Shown piece after piece: positions 1-11,884 of a DNA stretch of 39,419 bases (position 1 is its first letter; every line of letters starts with the position of its first letter). The notes under the pieces were generated by a model. It was not told where the DNA came from and ran no database searches. It saw only the letters and a program-made list of their open reading frames with translations. Source of the stretch: Chara braunii. Lineage: Eukaryota; Streptophyta; Charophyceae; Charales; Characeae. Both the position numbers and the translations under genes were made by a program. The DNA is taken from positions 3,346,372-3,385,790 of the forward strand of contig BFEA01000046.1 in assembly GCA_003427395.1 (NCBI GenBank), written 5' to 3'.

Positions 1-26
1 AGGGGAGGGAGGACCCCTCCCCCACC

Positions 27-65
27 AATCAATCAATCAATTAATCAATTAATCAATCAATCAGT

Positions 66-104
<39 letters not shown>

Positions 105-180
105 ACAATCAATCAATCAATCACTCAATTAAAAAACAATCAATCAATCAATCAGTCAGTAAAAAAACAATCAATCAATC
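27..180. repeat. (AATC)n microsatellite
   Basis: Degenerate tetranucleotide tract of AATC units with occasional AATT and AGTC variants. The complementary unit (GATT) reappears as a clean run near 9458. Confidence 0.95.
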
Positions 181-1322
181 GGTATTTATTATTTTTTTCT
201 TTTTTTTTTTCACACATAAAAAACCACCTCACCAAATTTTTTATTTTTTTAATTTTTTTTTACAGGCCGACAGAGGTCGACGTGCACATGCCGCGCACGC
301 GCGCCGTTTTCCCGCCCGCGTCGCCGCCTGGCTCTGGCGCGGCCACAAAAAAAACTCGGTTGCGTGGCTTAGGCCGCGGGCCCTCGACCGACCTCCTCGG
401 CCGCGGCCTAGGGGGACGCATAGCAGTCCAGGGAGTTTATTGAGAGTTTCTCTTCTTTTATGTGTAGGCCAACCGTCATCCTTGGGCCACGCATCCATTC
501 ACTAAGCGAAGAGTCCCTACAACCTCGTCGAGGCCGCGGCTACCCTTCGCCTCAGGCCCGCGGACCATGTCTCGCGGTCCTCCAACGCCCCCCTTAAGGT
601 TCCGCTGGCTTCCCTCCTCGACCAACCTATACGCGACTTCTGTTATCACATACATCAAGCATGTCTTTCTTTGTTCAACTCTCGCATTTTCTTATACACC
701 CCTTAGTCTTTTCGGGGCCCCATCCCGCATACATGCCCAAATTTTTCATTTTTAGTCTAGGCGACCTTCTCGGCCGCCTTATGTCTTTGTCATTTGCTAC
801 AACCGATTTTGCTTTACACGAAACATGCTCAAACAAGTATTCAAGGGCAAGGGTTAAGTCCACAACCCGTTTGTCCTTATTCCCGCTTTCTCCTTGCCGC
901 CTGACATTCCCGGGACCCACTCCCGCTCAATGTCTCTTTAAGCTACTGACCTGCACACTCAACACAATTTATGCAAGGCATCCCCCACATGCGGTCAATA
1001 CGTAATCCCTCCCACAAGCCTAAGTTCATTTTTTTGGCTCTTTGTGCTTTCCTTTTCCTTTTCTCAATCCAAGTCAATCTCTTCCCTTAATCATGCACTC
1101 GGGGTGATGGTTGAGTCAATCCGACCTTGCTTTAAGTACCAACTTTATCCAGTCCCAATGTCTCATGTGTCGTTTTCTTTCCTTCTCGGCGGCACAAGGG
1201 ACCGACAACCCTCCCCTTGCCCACTTTCTCCGCCAAGTGAGGACAAATTATTTTCACTGTTCATTCCCTGGCAATATAGCAAGTGAGTGGGAATGTTAGT
1301 TATATGCCAAGAGGGAAAAGAA
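181..1322. other. No gene seen; T-rich then GC-rich then pyrimidine-rich sequence
   Basis: A T-rich stretch (190-262) is followed by a GC-rich block (265-560) containing a perfect 10-bp inverted repeat, TAGGCCGCGG at 370-379 against its complement at 401-410. From 560 to 1300 the plus strand is rich in C and T. Short open frames exist on both strands, but none shows a recognisable domain or a convincing composition. Confidence 0.6.
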
Positions 1323-1336
1323 GGGGGGGGGGGGGG
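1323..1336. repeat. Poly-G run (14 G)
   Basis: Uninterrupted run of about 14 G on the plus strand, embedded in purine-rich sequence that leads into the GA microsatellite. Confidence 0.9.
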
Positions 1337-1429
1337 TAAGGTCAAGGTTTTAGAGTACGAGAGGAGGACGAGGTCGTTGAGAGGCAGCGGGGCTGAAGGA
1401 AAAATCAGACGAGGCAAGATAGAGAGAAG

Positions 1430-1432
<3 letters not shown>

Positions 1433-1484
<52 letters not shown>
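1433..1484. repeat. (AG)n microsatellite
   Basis: About 26 uninterrupted AG dinucleotides. Translated frames here give Ser-Leu or Arg-Glu runs, so overlapping open frames are artefacts. Confidence 0.97.
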
Positions 1485-1487
<3 letters not shown>

Positions 1488-1599
1488 CTACTCCTAATCA
1501 ATTCATTCCCTACTTATCCCCACCATCCTACCTAAGGTTCTCTTTCTGTGCCTTGCTTCTTTGTGCCCCTTTGGTCATGGTCGTTGGTTGGTGAACGGA

Positions 1600-2615
1600 A
1601 TGAAGAGGGAAGGGGGTGTAAGGTGGTTGGCCATGGAGGATGGTCGAAGATGATGGAGGAGGAGGACGACGTGGGGTGGATGACCATGGTGGACGGGCGA
1701 AGGAGATGGAGGTGGGAAATGGTGTGAGGTGGATGGTCATGGTGGTTGGGTGAAGAAGATGGAGGAAGGAGATGGTGGGAGGTGGATGGCTATGGTGGAT
1801 GGGTGAGGAAGATGGAGGAGGGAGACGGTGTGAGGTGGATGGCTATGGTGGATGGGTGAAGAAGATGGAGGAGGGAGATGGTGTGAGGTGGATGGCTATG
1901 GTGGATGGGTGACGGAGATGGAGGAGGGAGATGGTGCGAGGTGGATGGCTATGGTGGATGGGTGAAGGAGATGGAGGTGGAGTGAGGTGGTTGGCTAAGG
2001 TGGACGGGAGAAGAAGATGGAGGAGGAGGATGGTGTGAGGTGGTTGGCTATGGTGGATGGATGAAGGAGATGGAGGTGGAAGATGGTGTGAGGTGGATGG
2101 GTGAAGAAAATGAAGGAGGGAGATGGTGTGAGGTGGATGGCTATGGTGGATGGGTGAAGAAGATGGAGGAGGGAGATGGTGTGAGGTGGACGGCTTATGG
2201 TGGATGGGTAAAGAAGATGGACGAGGGAGATGGTGTGAGGTGGTTGGCTATGGTGGATGGGTGAAGGAGATGGAGGTGGGAGAAGGTGTGAGGTGGATGG
2301 CTATGGTGGATGGGTAAGGAAGATGGAGGAGGGAGTGGTGTGAGGTGGATGGCTATGGTGGATGGGTGAAGGAGATGGAGGAGGGGGATGGCGTGAGGTG
2401 GATGACTATGGTGGATGAGTGAAGAAGATGGAGGAGGGAGATGGTGTGAGGTGGATGACTATGGTGGATAGGCGAAGAAGATGGAGGAGGGAGATGGTGT
2501 GAGGTGGACGACTGTGGTGGATGGGTGAAGAAGATGGAGTAGAGATTTGGTGCGAGGTGGACGGCTATGGTGGATGGGAGAAGAGGATGGAGAAGGGAGA
2601 TGGTGCGAGGCGGCC
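1600..2615. repeat. 53-bp G-rich minisatellite array
   Basis: About 19 head-to-tail units. The consensus has the order GATGGTGTGAGGTGGATGG, CTATGGTGGATGGGTGAAG, AAGATGGAGGAGGGA. Comparing the starts at 1824 and 1877 gives a 53-bp period; a few units are shortened or carry substitutions (for example GGTTGG for GGATGG). The plus strand is almost free of C, so strand asymmetry is strong. Open frames inside the array (for example 2040-2264) are repeat-derived and not genes. Confidence 0.93.
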
Positions 2616-2619
2616 GATC

Positions 2620-3469
2620 CTTCGTCCTATTTCACGCGTTCGGCTTTGTCCCTAGGTCTTCCCTTGCCCCGGACTTCAAAAATTTCAGACTCGCAGTACT
2701 AGTGGTACAACAGATATGCAGAAAGCACATACTTTGCACAAAAGCACGGATTTCAGAAAACGCGGTTTTTGCAGATCTGCAGATTTTGCCGTTTTTGCCA
2801 TCCTTGCCTAAGGAGGAGAGCCGAAAAACACAGGCTTGCATTTTCTAACCTAAACGAGGTCATAATCAGTCCTATTTTGGTGGGCTCACTGTTTGTCCCC
2901 TAGGGAAGCACCCTACCAAATTCGGTCGGATTCCGGCATCGTTTGCCCATACTTGCCATTTTCGGGCACCGTCTGGGCCTCAAGGCGAACAGTTCGATGG
3001 AGTCCATTTCCCGTTTTCGCAGGAAAATGGACTCTGATGACCTGCAGGTTTTGCAGATCATCTGTTTATGCTTCAAGGCAAACAGTTCGGTGAAGTCTAT
3101 TTGGACTCTGATGACCTGCAGGTTTTGCAGGTCATCTGTTTATGCCTAGGATATGAGGTATGAGAAATCCCAGCCCTCATATCCTTGGTTTGACGAAATT
3201 CGACCAAAGTGTCCCCCGGTCACATTGACCCCTTAGTCCCATTTTGGGCCGGCCCGTGCTCCGGGGGTTGGCCGTCGGTTTTTCAGCAGCAGGAGCCGCA
3301 GCAAGGGACTTGGCCAGTCATCATCGGCTGCAATAAACATTTTCATGCACAACAACAACAGCAACAGCAGTACTAGCAAAGAAACAATCATTTTTCTTAC
3401 TCCGTACTTACCTCGTTCGATTAAAGCACAGGGGGTCCTGCTAGGCCATGTGTGTCAAGCCGGCTAACC
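2620..3469. other. No gene seen; contains a 74-bp tandem duplication
   Basis: Two copies of a segment starting GGACTCTGATGACCTGCAGG lie at 3029 and 3103, offset 74 bp; the repeated portion ends near 3146. Around 3340-3385 the sequence is a CAA/CAG-rich low-complexity tract. No coding signal is convincing. Confidence 0.7.
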
Positions 3470-4935
3470 AAGGACGAATCGGACTGACATAAATTGTGTG
3501 AAGTGGACAAGGCAAGAGTATGGCTAGTCACTACACATGCACGTGAGTGGTGGAGCAGCCAAGTATGAATCGGACGATCACCAAACACAAGAAATTGACA
3601 AAGTAGGAGTGTGACTAGTGAGAACACATGTATGTGAGTAATAGGACCAACCAAGTATGAATCGGACAATCACCAAGTGCACAAAATTGACAAAGTGGGA
3701 GTGTGACTAGTGAGAACACATACACATGAATAACAGAACAACCCAGTATGAATAGGACAATCAACAAGTGCATGAAATTGACAAAGTGAGAGTGGGACTA
3801 GTGAGAACACCGACACATGAGTAATAGAACAACCAAGTATGAATCGGACAATCAACAAGTGCATGAAACTGACAAAGTGAGAGTGTGATTAGTGAGAACA
3901 CATGCATGTGAGTAGTGGAACAACCAAGTATGAATCGGACAATCACCACGTGCATGGCATTGACAAGGTGAGAGTGTGACAAGTGAGAACACATGCACAT
4001 GAGTAGTGGAACAGTTAAGTATGAATCGAACAATCACCAAATGCATGAAATTGACAAGGTGAGACTGTGATTAGTGAGAACACATGCACGTGAGTAGTGG
4101 AACAACCAAGTATGAATCGGACATTCACCAAGTGCATGAAATTAAGAAAGTTAGAGTGTGATTAGTGAGAACACATGCACATGAGAATTAGAACAACCAA
4201 GTACGAATCGAACAATCACCAAGTGCATGAATTTGACAAAGTGAGAGTGTGACTAGTGAGAACACATGCACATGAATAATAGAACAATCAAGTATGAATC
4301 AGATAATCAACAAGTGCATGGAACTGACAAAGTGAGAGTGTGACAAGTGAGAACACATGCATGTGAGTAGTGGAACAACCAAATATGAATCGGGCAATCA
4401 CCAAGTGCATGAGATTGACAAGGTGAGAGCGTGACTAGTGAGAACACATGCACATGAGTAGTGGAACAACCAAGTATTAATCGGACAATCACCAAGTGCA
4501 TATAATTGACAAGGTAAGAGTGTGACTAGTGAGAACACATGCACGTGAGTAGTGGAAGAGCCAAGTATGAATCGGACATTCACCAAGTGCATGAAATTGA
4601 CAAAGCGAGAGTGTGACTAGTGAGAACACATGCACATGGGTAATAGAACAACCAAATATGAATCGGACAATCAACAAGTGCATGGAATTGATAAAGTGAG
4701 AGGGTGACTAGTGAGAACACATGCATGTGAGTAGTGGAACAGCCACGTATGAATAGGACAATCACGAAGTGCATGGACTTGACAAGGTGAGAGTGTGACT
4801 AGAGAGAACACATGCATATGAGTGGTGGATCAACCAAGTGTGAATCGGACAATCACCAAGTGCATGGAATTGACAAGGTGAGAGTGTGACTAGAAAAAAC
4901 ACATGCATATGAGTGGTGGATCAACCAAGTATCCT
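3470..4935. repeat. 91-bp satellite array
   Basis: About 16 direct repeats of a 91-bp unit marked by AGTATGAATCGGACAATCAC. Phase marks fall at 3654, 3745, 3836, 3927, 4018, 4109, 4200, 4291, 4382, 4473, 4564, 4655, 4746, 4837 and 4928. Because 91 is not a multiple of 3, each unit opens the same 64-codon minus-strand frame in a shifted phase, giving a ladder of overlapping near-identical open frames. These are shadows, not genes. Copies differ by scattered point changes, and the last unit ends inside the neighbouring pseudogene. Confidence 0.95.
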
Positions 4936-5751
4936 CTGGACCCGCAGAAACCTCCGCAACAACTTGACCTCCAGCACTGGCAGCACCAACATCTGAATCG
5001 GCAGGAACACGTCCTGAAGAAGACGACAACTGGTCTCGAACGGGAGTGACCTCCTGAATCCCAAGAATAAACAGAACCGCTCTGTCGCTCTGCACCATAG
5101 GTGGGGGTGGCGACCCATCGTCATCGTTGTCGTCAAATCGACACTTGCCCCCCCCTGGTGTAGTTGCAATGGTGATCCCCGACCAAGATCTCCCCTCTTC
5201 GTGGGAGCCTCGTTGGAATTCAACCCATTGGACATATACAATGGCATAGACAACTCCTGTGCATGTCCGGCGTCGTAGGGACTCTCTACTTCGATATTCT
5301 TTTTTTCCAACTCGACGAAAAATTTGTGAGCCAAGACGAACCCGTTCTTCGAAAGATCGTGGTAGAATGAGGTGTTCACTGCCGATGCTCTGAGAACCTG
5401 GAAAAGATCAAACGACAATACTGTCGCTTTAGAATTCGAAACGACGTTACCCTTAGAGCCATACACTATTTTCATCCTGAAATGGCGATGACCCACCTTC
5501 ACGTCGTCTCACCCGACGACAGTCCCGAGCACGCAACGTCCTTTGTTGTTGTCAATGACAATGACAAAACCACATGGTGCCTTAGTGGGGTTGGAAACAT
5601 CGCCACAACACCAATTGACGTACCATTTTGCCTTCATGTGGTTCGACCATGACGGACCCTTTTCGGCGGCAGTCGACAGCCTCGTTGAGTCTTTCGCCTA
5701 CTCCCTCCCAGAGGTTTCGACACGCTTTTCATGACCCCGCGAAGAAGACAT
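4925..5751 (-). pseudogene. Unrecognised decayed protein gene (about 270 codons)
   Basis: I do not recognise the family. Reading leftwards from an ATG at 5751 (protein begins MSSSRGHEKR), one frame stays open for most of its length. It is interrupted by TAG near 5700 and TGA at 5509-5511; both fit single C-to-T changes from CAG and CGA. Around 5147-5154 a run of 8 G (minus strand) breaks the frame. One extra G would reconnect to a tail that is Asp-rich (FDDNDDDG), then PPPP, then Ser/Ala/Gly/Glu-rich. The middle is globular-looking, with WYVNWCCGDVSN, CGFVIVIDNN and FYHDLSKNGFVLAHKFFVEL. No signal peptide or membrane segment is obvious. The 3' end runs straight into the 91-bp satellite, so the native C-terminus is missing or replaced. 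It could be a domesticated host gene fragment or an unknown transposon protein. Confidence 0.55.
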
Positions 5752-6229
5752 TGTGTCTGCAAGTGAACAACAAATGATGAAATGAAGTGAGTCACTGCCG
5801 GAATAGTGTAGGGTACGCCCCCCACAAACATAGATGAGTACCATGTATCCATTGTTTGGGAATGCGAACCTTCTCAAGTACGAATCTTGGCGGACTTAAT
5901 TGTTCTCGACACCATTGCCCGACATCTTGGTGGTCGATTCTACTCGAGGAACCCTAATATCCATACTATTAATTCAATTGGACTGGGCCGCAACTGCAAA
6001 GTTCCTTTTCCAGCGAACTTCGCGCACGACGCCCGTCCGCAGCCCACTCCACCGGACCGGAACAATCGTCAAGATTACCAAAGTCGTTTAGCGACGGACG
6101 ACCACAGTTTCATGCAGCACGGCCTTCGAGCGGAGGCCATTAAAAGAAGTCCGTCGAGATCCGCACTTAACCGGCCATCAGCGAGACTAAAGTCATGTTG
6201 TTATAGAAACTGAACCGAATACCTCTTCC
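5752..6229. other. No gene seen upstream of the minus-strand pseudogene
   Basis: This would be the promoter side of the unrecognised minus-strand gene. I see no clear TATA element or conserved motif. A plus-strand open frame from 5887 starts at TTG and has no family resemblance, so I do not call it. Confidence 0.5.
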
Positions 6230-8650
6230 CGCAATATTCCATGTTCGGATCCGAATTTCGAATGTTACATGTGAGGATGTTCAGTGCGAGGTTCGACGAC
6301 ATCCTGACTTCATTAAGAGTAGAAGATGGACGAATCGTTCAAGTTCGCCTGTATCCGAACTTCTTCGGTCACCCCGTATCGACAATACGTGAAGTTAGGA
6401 CTCTAGCGAACTTCAAAAATTCCCCCGTCCTTTGTGATGACTGGAAACATGTTCTTACCGAAATTGAACCAAACACATCTTCCCACAAGTTCATCATAGA
6501 GGACAGACAAATACTTCAATTTTTTTGTTGTTCGAACTTCACGTATTGTCGATACTAGGCGGCTAAAGAAGTTTGGAACCGTCAAACTTGAGCAAGACGC
6601 TCATCTTTTACTCTTAGTGAAGTCCTGATGTGACCGGAATTGAACCGAACACCGCTTCCCACAATATCTCAGCGGATCCCGACGAACTTTAAATGTTATG
6701 GGTGAGGATGTTCAATGTGAGGTTCGCCGAAATCATGACTTCACTAAGAGTAGAAGTGGAGCGAATCGATCTAGTTCGCTGGTATCCGAACTTCTTCAGT
6801 CGTCGTGTATGGACAATATGTGAAGCTTGGATATTGGCAGACTTCAAGTATTTGTCCGTACTCTGTGATGACTGGAGTCCTACTGTTACCAAAATCGAAC
6901 TGAACACCTCTTCCCATAATATTGAACTCTCATTACAGTGGACAGAGCAATACTTTAAGTTCGCCGGTATCCGAACCTGACGTACTGTGGAAATAGGGCG
7001 ACCGAAGAACTTCGAATACGAGCAAACTCGAGAGAGTCGCTTATCTTCTACTCATAGTGGAATCCTATTGTTACTGTTATCGAACCAAATACCTCTCCCC
7101 TCAATATTTCAAGTTCAGATCCCGACGAACTTCGAACATTACGGGTGAGGATGTTCGGTGCCAAGTTCGCCGCCATCCAGACTTCACAAAGAGTAGAAGG
7201 TGAGCGAATCGCTTAAGTTCGCCGGTATCCGAACTTCTTCATTTGCCCTGTATCGACAGTACGTGAAGTTCGGATAACGACGGACGTAAAGTATTCACCC
7301 GTCCTCTGTGATGGCGAGAGTGTCGATATTACTGAAACTGAATCGAACACCTTTTTCCTCAATGTTTGAAGTTCGGATCCCGGCGAACTTCAAATTTTAT
7401 GGGTGAGGGTGTTCAGTGCAAGTTTTAAAATCTACGAATCCGAACTTAACTAAACGTAGAAGAATAACGAATCACTGAAGTTCGCCGGTATCCGAACTTC
7501 TTCAGTCGCCACGTATGGACAATATGTGAAGTTCAGGTACAGACGAACTTCAAGTATTCGTGCGTCCTCTGTGATGACCAGAGTCCTGATGTCACCAGAA
7601 TTGAACAAACACATTTTCCCTCAATATTTGAAATTCGGATCCCGACGAACTTCGAATGTTACGAGTGAGGGTGTTCAGTGCGAGGTTCGTAATCTACGAA
7701 TCCGGACTTCACTAGATGTAAAAGATCAGCGAATAACTCAAGTTCGTCGGTCTCTGAACTCCTTCAATCGGCCTGTCTCGAGAATAAGTGAACTTCGGAT
7801 ACCAACGAACTTCAAGTATTTGTTCGTTTCCTGTGATGCTCGAAGTTCTGATGTTACCGGTATTGAACCGAACACCTCATCCCTCAATATTGGAAGGCCG
7901 AACTTCAAGTATTTGTGCGTCATCTATGATGACCAGATTCCTGATATCACCGGAATTGAACGGACACCTCTTCCCTCAATATTTGAAATTCGGATCCCGA
8001 TGAACGTCGAATGTCACGGGTGAGGGTGTTCAGTGCGAGGTTCATAATCCATGAATCCTGACGTCACTAAATGTAAAAGATTAGCGAATCGCTCAAGTTC
8101 GCTGGTAGCCGAACTTCTTCAGTCACTACGTATGGACAATATGTGAAGTTCGGATACCGGCGAACTTGAAGTATTCACCTGTCCACGCAATAACTTAAGT
8201 TTGGATCCCAGCGAACTTCAACTGTTGTGGGTGAGGGTGTTCAGTGTGAGGTTCAAAATCCGCAAATCCAAACTTCACTAAATGTAGAAGATTAGCGAAT
8301 TACTCAAGTTCGTTGGTATCCGAACATCTCCAGTCGCCAAGTCTGAACAATATGTGAAGTTCGGCTCCCAGCATGCTTGAAGTATTCACCCGTCCACTAC
8401 GAGGAGTGGAGTCGTGATGTTCTCGAAATGGAACCAAACACCCGTTCCCTCTATAACTTAAGTTCGGATCCCGACGAACTTTGAATGTTGTGGGCGGGGG
8501 TGTTTACTAGGGGTTCGGGGACATTCGGGCTTTAAGATTCGAAGAAGACGAGTATATTTAAAGTTTGCAGGCATCCGAACTTCTCGAACTAGCTCCTTTC
8601 GCCAGTATATGAAGTTCAAATACCGGCGTACTTCAACATTTTGCATTTAC
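6230..8650. repeat. Array I: ~260-bp tandem units with dyad motifs and inverted halves
   Basis: Units are marked by GGGTGAGGGTGTTCAGTG or close variants at about 6269, 6699, 7143, 7401, 7663, 8019, 8229 and 8491. Most spacings are near 260 bp; the first two are about 430-445 bp because each carries an inverted copy of its own half. Each unit contains the dyad GAAGTTCG-N8-CGAACTTC in one or both orientations. Perfect 24-mers lie at 7368-7391 (N8 GATCCCGG) and 7477-7500 (N8 CCGGTATC, the other orientation). Other regular words are CCTCTGTGATGACC and ACAATATGTGAAGTTC. The open frames here (for example 7526-8023) arise from the repeat. Confidence 0.88.
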
Positions 8651-9454
8651 AGCATCCGCACTTTGAATGATGAAAACTAGTAAGAGAACACATGAGTGTT
8701 GTTGCATTAAAATGCAGTTTATTGATGAACGAGATTGAATGTCGTCCGATGGTTGTGACTCGGACATCACACTGTAACGAAACCACTGTGAAAAACTTGC
8801 CGAGAAGAACCAGTGACTCCGTCAAGTCCTACCCGATGAGGAATCAACGAACCACAGTCCTACTGCCTTTCCCTTTATGCATGTCGTGCATTTACACCTG
8901 CTCGTTCAAAAACAATGTGAACGATTGATTCATTTTTCCGTTGGAGTGCTGGTTGATCAACTAACTGATTGAATGATTTCTCATTGCATTGATTAGTTTT
9001 ATCATCGATTGCATAATATGATATTACATCGAAATTCACGCATCGCCTGCATTTCCTGATTCCTTCGAACGATAACTTAGTTCGATCGATTCGTGATTTA
9101 CGACGTGCAAATAGATTGAGTGATTGATTGGTCACCGGTTGCCCTTTCCGATGTTTTCATTTACCTATTGATTAAATGATTGATCACCACATTGATTGAT
9201 GGATACAACGATCGGCTGATTGGTCTGTCACTTGTTTTATTGAATCATTGATCAATTGATGAACTGAGTTGTTCATCGAATGCTTCATCGCACTTATTGA
9301 TTTTGTCAATGACTGCAAGATATTCGTTGATTCTTTTGTTCCGTCATATCAAACTTGTGGGCGCTTCATCGATCACTTCATTGGTTGCTCATTCGTCGCA
9401 TAAGGTTTTATTGGTTGCTTGCCTGCACGACGGATTGGTTGCTCGTTTACCATA

Positions 9455-9457
<3 letters not shown>
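8651..9457. other. No gene seen; degenerate ATTG-rich sequence
   Basis: From about 8930 the sequence is thick with TTGATTGAT-like words separated by variable bases, as if an old GATT microsatellite had decayed. Short frames on either strand have no recognisable domain. Confidence 0.55.

Positions 9458-9501
<44 letters not shown>
9458..9501. repeat. (GATT)n microsatellite
   Basis: About 10 perfect GATT units, the complement of the AATC tract at the left edge of the window. Confidence 0.95.
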
Positions 9502-9644
9502 CGACTGAACGATCTCTTGTATGGTCATTTTCGATTTGTCGATTGTTTGACTTCACGATTTAACAAGTGATCAGACGTAGACGTTGATCAAACGAACGAT
9601 CTATTGATGAAAAGGAAATAATCGCAGGGTTGATTCCATGGTAT

Positions 9645-9782
9645 CGACATACATACACATACACGCTCGCACACACGAAAGAAAAAACACGTAAGCACAC
9701 AAAAAAACATATGCACACTCAGTCACATAAATGCACACACCCGTCCACAAACATACACACAAACTCACACACACACATATCG
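9645..9782. repeat. (CA)-rich low-complexity tract
   Basis: ACACAC/ATACAC-rich sequence with short interruptions. The minus-strand frame over it is full of Cys, Val and Leu runs and is an artefact. Confidence 0.9.
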
Positions 9783-11884
9783 GTCGAATGATATATAAAT
9801 ATAAATCAGTCAATCGCTTGATAAATTTTTGTATCGGTGAACGGTTTGAATGGTTGCTTTGACGATCTCTCGCTGTTCTGAACATCACACAGGAGATGAG
9901 AACGCGTTGTTTTGAACACCAAACACGAAATGAATATGTGTTGCTCGAATTTGTTTTTGTCACGGCGGATGTGAAATGAAAACTGGTAATGAAAAACGTT
10001 TGCAAAACCGATCGTCACTGTGGACATCACCTAACCAATCCCGTTGTCATTAACACTTACCAAGTTGAAGTTCTTTGCAACGATAATGTCCACTGATGGA
10101 TCCTGCGTGCTAAAAATTTGTTGTAAAGAGCATTGAGGCAGCGACGCAAAGGTTAGATAGGAGCGTTCAACGATTTCATTGGAACGCGCAACTTGCATGC
10201 ACCGCAAAATCGCTCGAAGATAGATGGAAAACACGATGGACGACATGAACCTCAGCGGATCACGTTGCACACGGTGCGAAGGGGATTGCAAGTCGGTGGT
10301 GGCGTGTGCAAGGAGCTCATGCGGCAGGCTGGGATCGTGCGACGTTTCTAAGCAGGTGAAGAAAGGTTGCGCACAATTCTGACAATGTGCGTGTTGTGGC
10401 TTCGTGATGAGACGTGGTCGTGAATGCTGCTAGCATGCGATCGTTGCAGGAGTTTGTGATGTCGTTGTTCAGGGTGTTGAAGATAGCGATGGCGTCAACC
10501 TCCACGACTTTCGGGCTTTGGTGTTGACAAGAGAAAGTGTGAGTGCTCTCTCCGGCAACATGTCCCCGACAAAAGCGAAAATGCGAAATGAGCATTGGGT
10601 GGGGGGGGAAAGGGGGGGCTTTCCTTTATAACCCCACCAGGTATAGCCTCGTAGTGGGCCCGCAACTCCAGGAAGGGCTATTCTGGTTTAAAACCATGCC
10701 TCGCGGAGCGCCCCGATGTGCCTGCAGGCCTTCGTTCATGACGGTCGTGCTACCCTCGGATGCGTAAATAGGGGCTGACGGAAACGATCGACGGCACTAA
10801 CGCAGCGTCGCGGCTGGCCAGTTTCCTCACACGCCCGTGGGCCGGTAACGCCACGTGCTGGCTGGATTCAGAAGGCAGTACCCACTGAAGTGCCCCCGAG
10901 CCTGTTTTGCCACGTATTGGCCGGCCTCAACCGACTCGGACGGGAAATTTTGTAATGGTACAGGCACCTCATGATGGGCTGGTGGACATATTTCGCCACG
11001 CGTTGGTGGGTCGGTCCGCCTGCCTTCGCTTGGATGTTTCGCCCGTCAAATCCGGAAGCGAGGGCGAGGCAACGTGTAGCCAAACGACTTCCGCATCGGA
11101 CGGTCATGATTGGACATGGGCAGTGGGCCTGCATGAGGGTCATCAATATGCGGGTCAACCGTGATGCGCTTGCTGGAAACAGCTTGGGGCAGGTTCCCCG
11201 CCATTTCTCGCGCACTTTCCTCCTTGCAGGCAATTGCGTCATGTTAGCGTTGACATCAACTGCAATTGCGTTACAGCATCGTCGGTTACCAATACTGACC
11301 TTCAAGGTACGTCGTGCACCACGACTGAAACGCGGCATCGTCGTTCTCGTCTCATCGACACCTCAAATGGGCACAAGCCATGGCTTCTGAGGTTCATCAG
11401 GTGCCCGTGCTGGCATTCGAGGAGCTCAAGCGTTCTTCGTGCAGGCTGCTCCTTTCGTGCTCGCTTGCTGTCGCGCCATAGACATGATGATCGTCAGCAA
11501 TGCACCTCCCTGCGGATTCTCTGCTTGCGAGCAAACCGCGTCGTCACTCTTCCATTCCGCCAGCACCACCTCCGGGTCGTCGACACCCGCGCAGATACTC
11601 TTCCATTTCACAAGTACCTTTCACCTACTTGTGCAACTCTTTTGCGCTAGTGTCGTCGCTCTCCACAACTATGCTACACCATTATTGTCCACAGCGACTA
11701 ACCGTGGCTTTATTTTGAATGGTTAAAGGTGACCATGCAGGATTTCGCGGACCTCAGGAATCGTTCGTGCAGTTCTCGACTGTTGTGCCACTCACTTGAC
11801 AACGTACCCCGCATCGACGCGCTGGGCAACGACGCTAGCTGTTGGGCGACATCACCACTGCAGATTTCGTATATTTTCGTCGCT
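9783..11884. other. No supported gene; possible minus-strand relics 9806-10595, GC-rich to 11700
   Basis: On the minus strand a frame runs from 10291 to 9806 with a single TAG (10031-10033), and another lies at 10595-10317. They may be relics of one gene, but I recognise no domain. From 10600 to 11700 the DNA is GC-richer, and three or more frames are open at once on both strands (for example 10868-11338 minus and 10971-11390 plus). That is expected from composition and not proof of coding. A run of G lies at 10600-10617. Confidence 0.4.

Noticed and set aside
3470-4935. Regular 91-bp repeats resembling a CRISPR-like array or a gene family of 64-residue peptides
   Set aside because: The whole unit repeats without unique spacers, and the peptide ladder follows from a 91-bp period shifting frame; it is a satellite.
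7526-8023. 165-codon frame in Array I
   Set aside because: It spans tandem units and repeats the same peptide words; it is a by-product of the satellite.
9601-10005. 134-codon minus-strand frame
   Set aside because: Its second half is translated CA-repeat (Cys/Val/Leu runs) and the rest has no family resemblance.
10868-11390. Overlapping open frames of 139-156 codons on both strands
   Set aside because: Several frames are open together in GC-rich DNA, with no domain and no frame preference; composition explains them.
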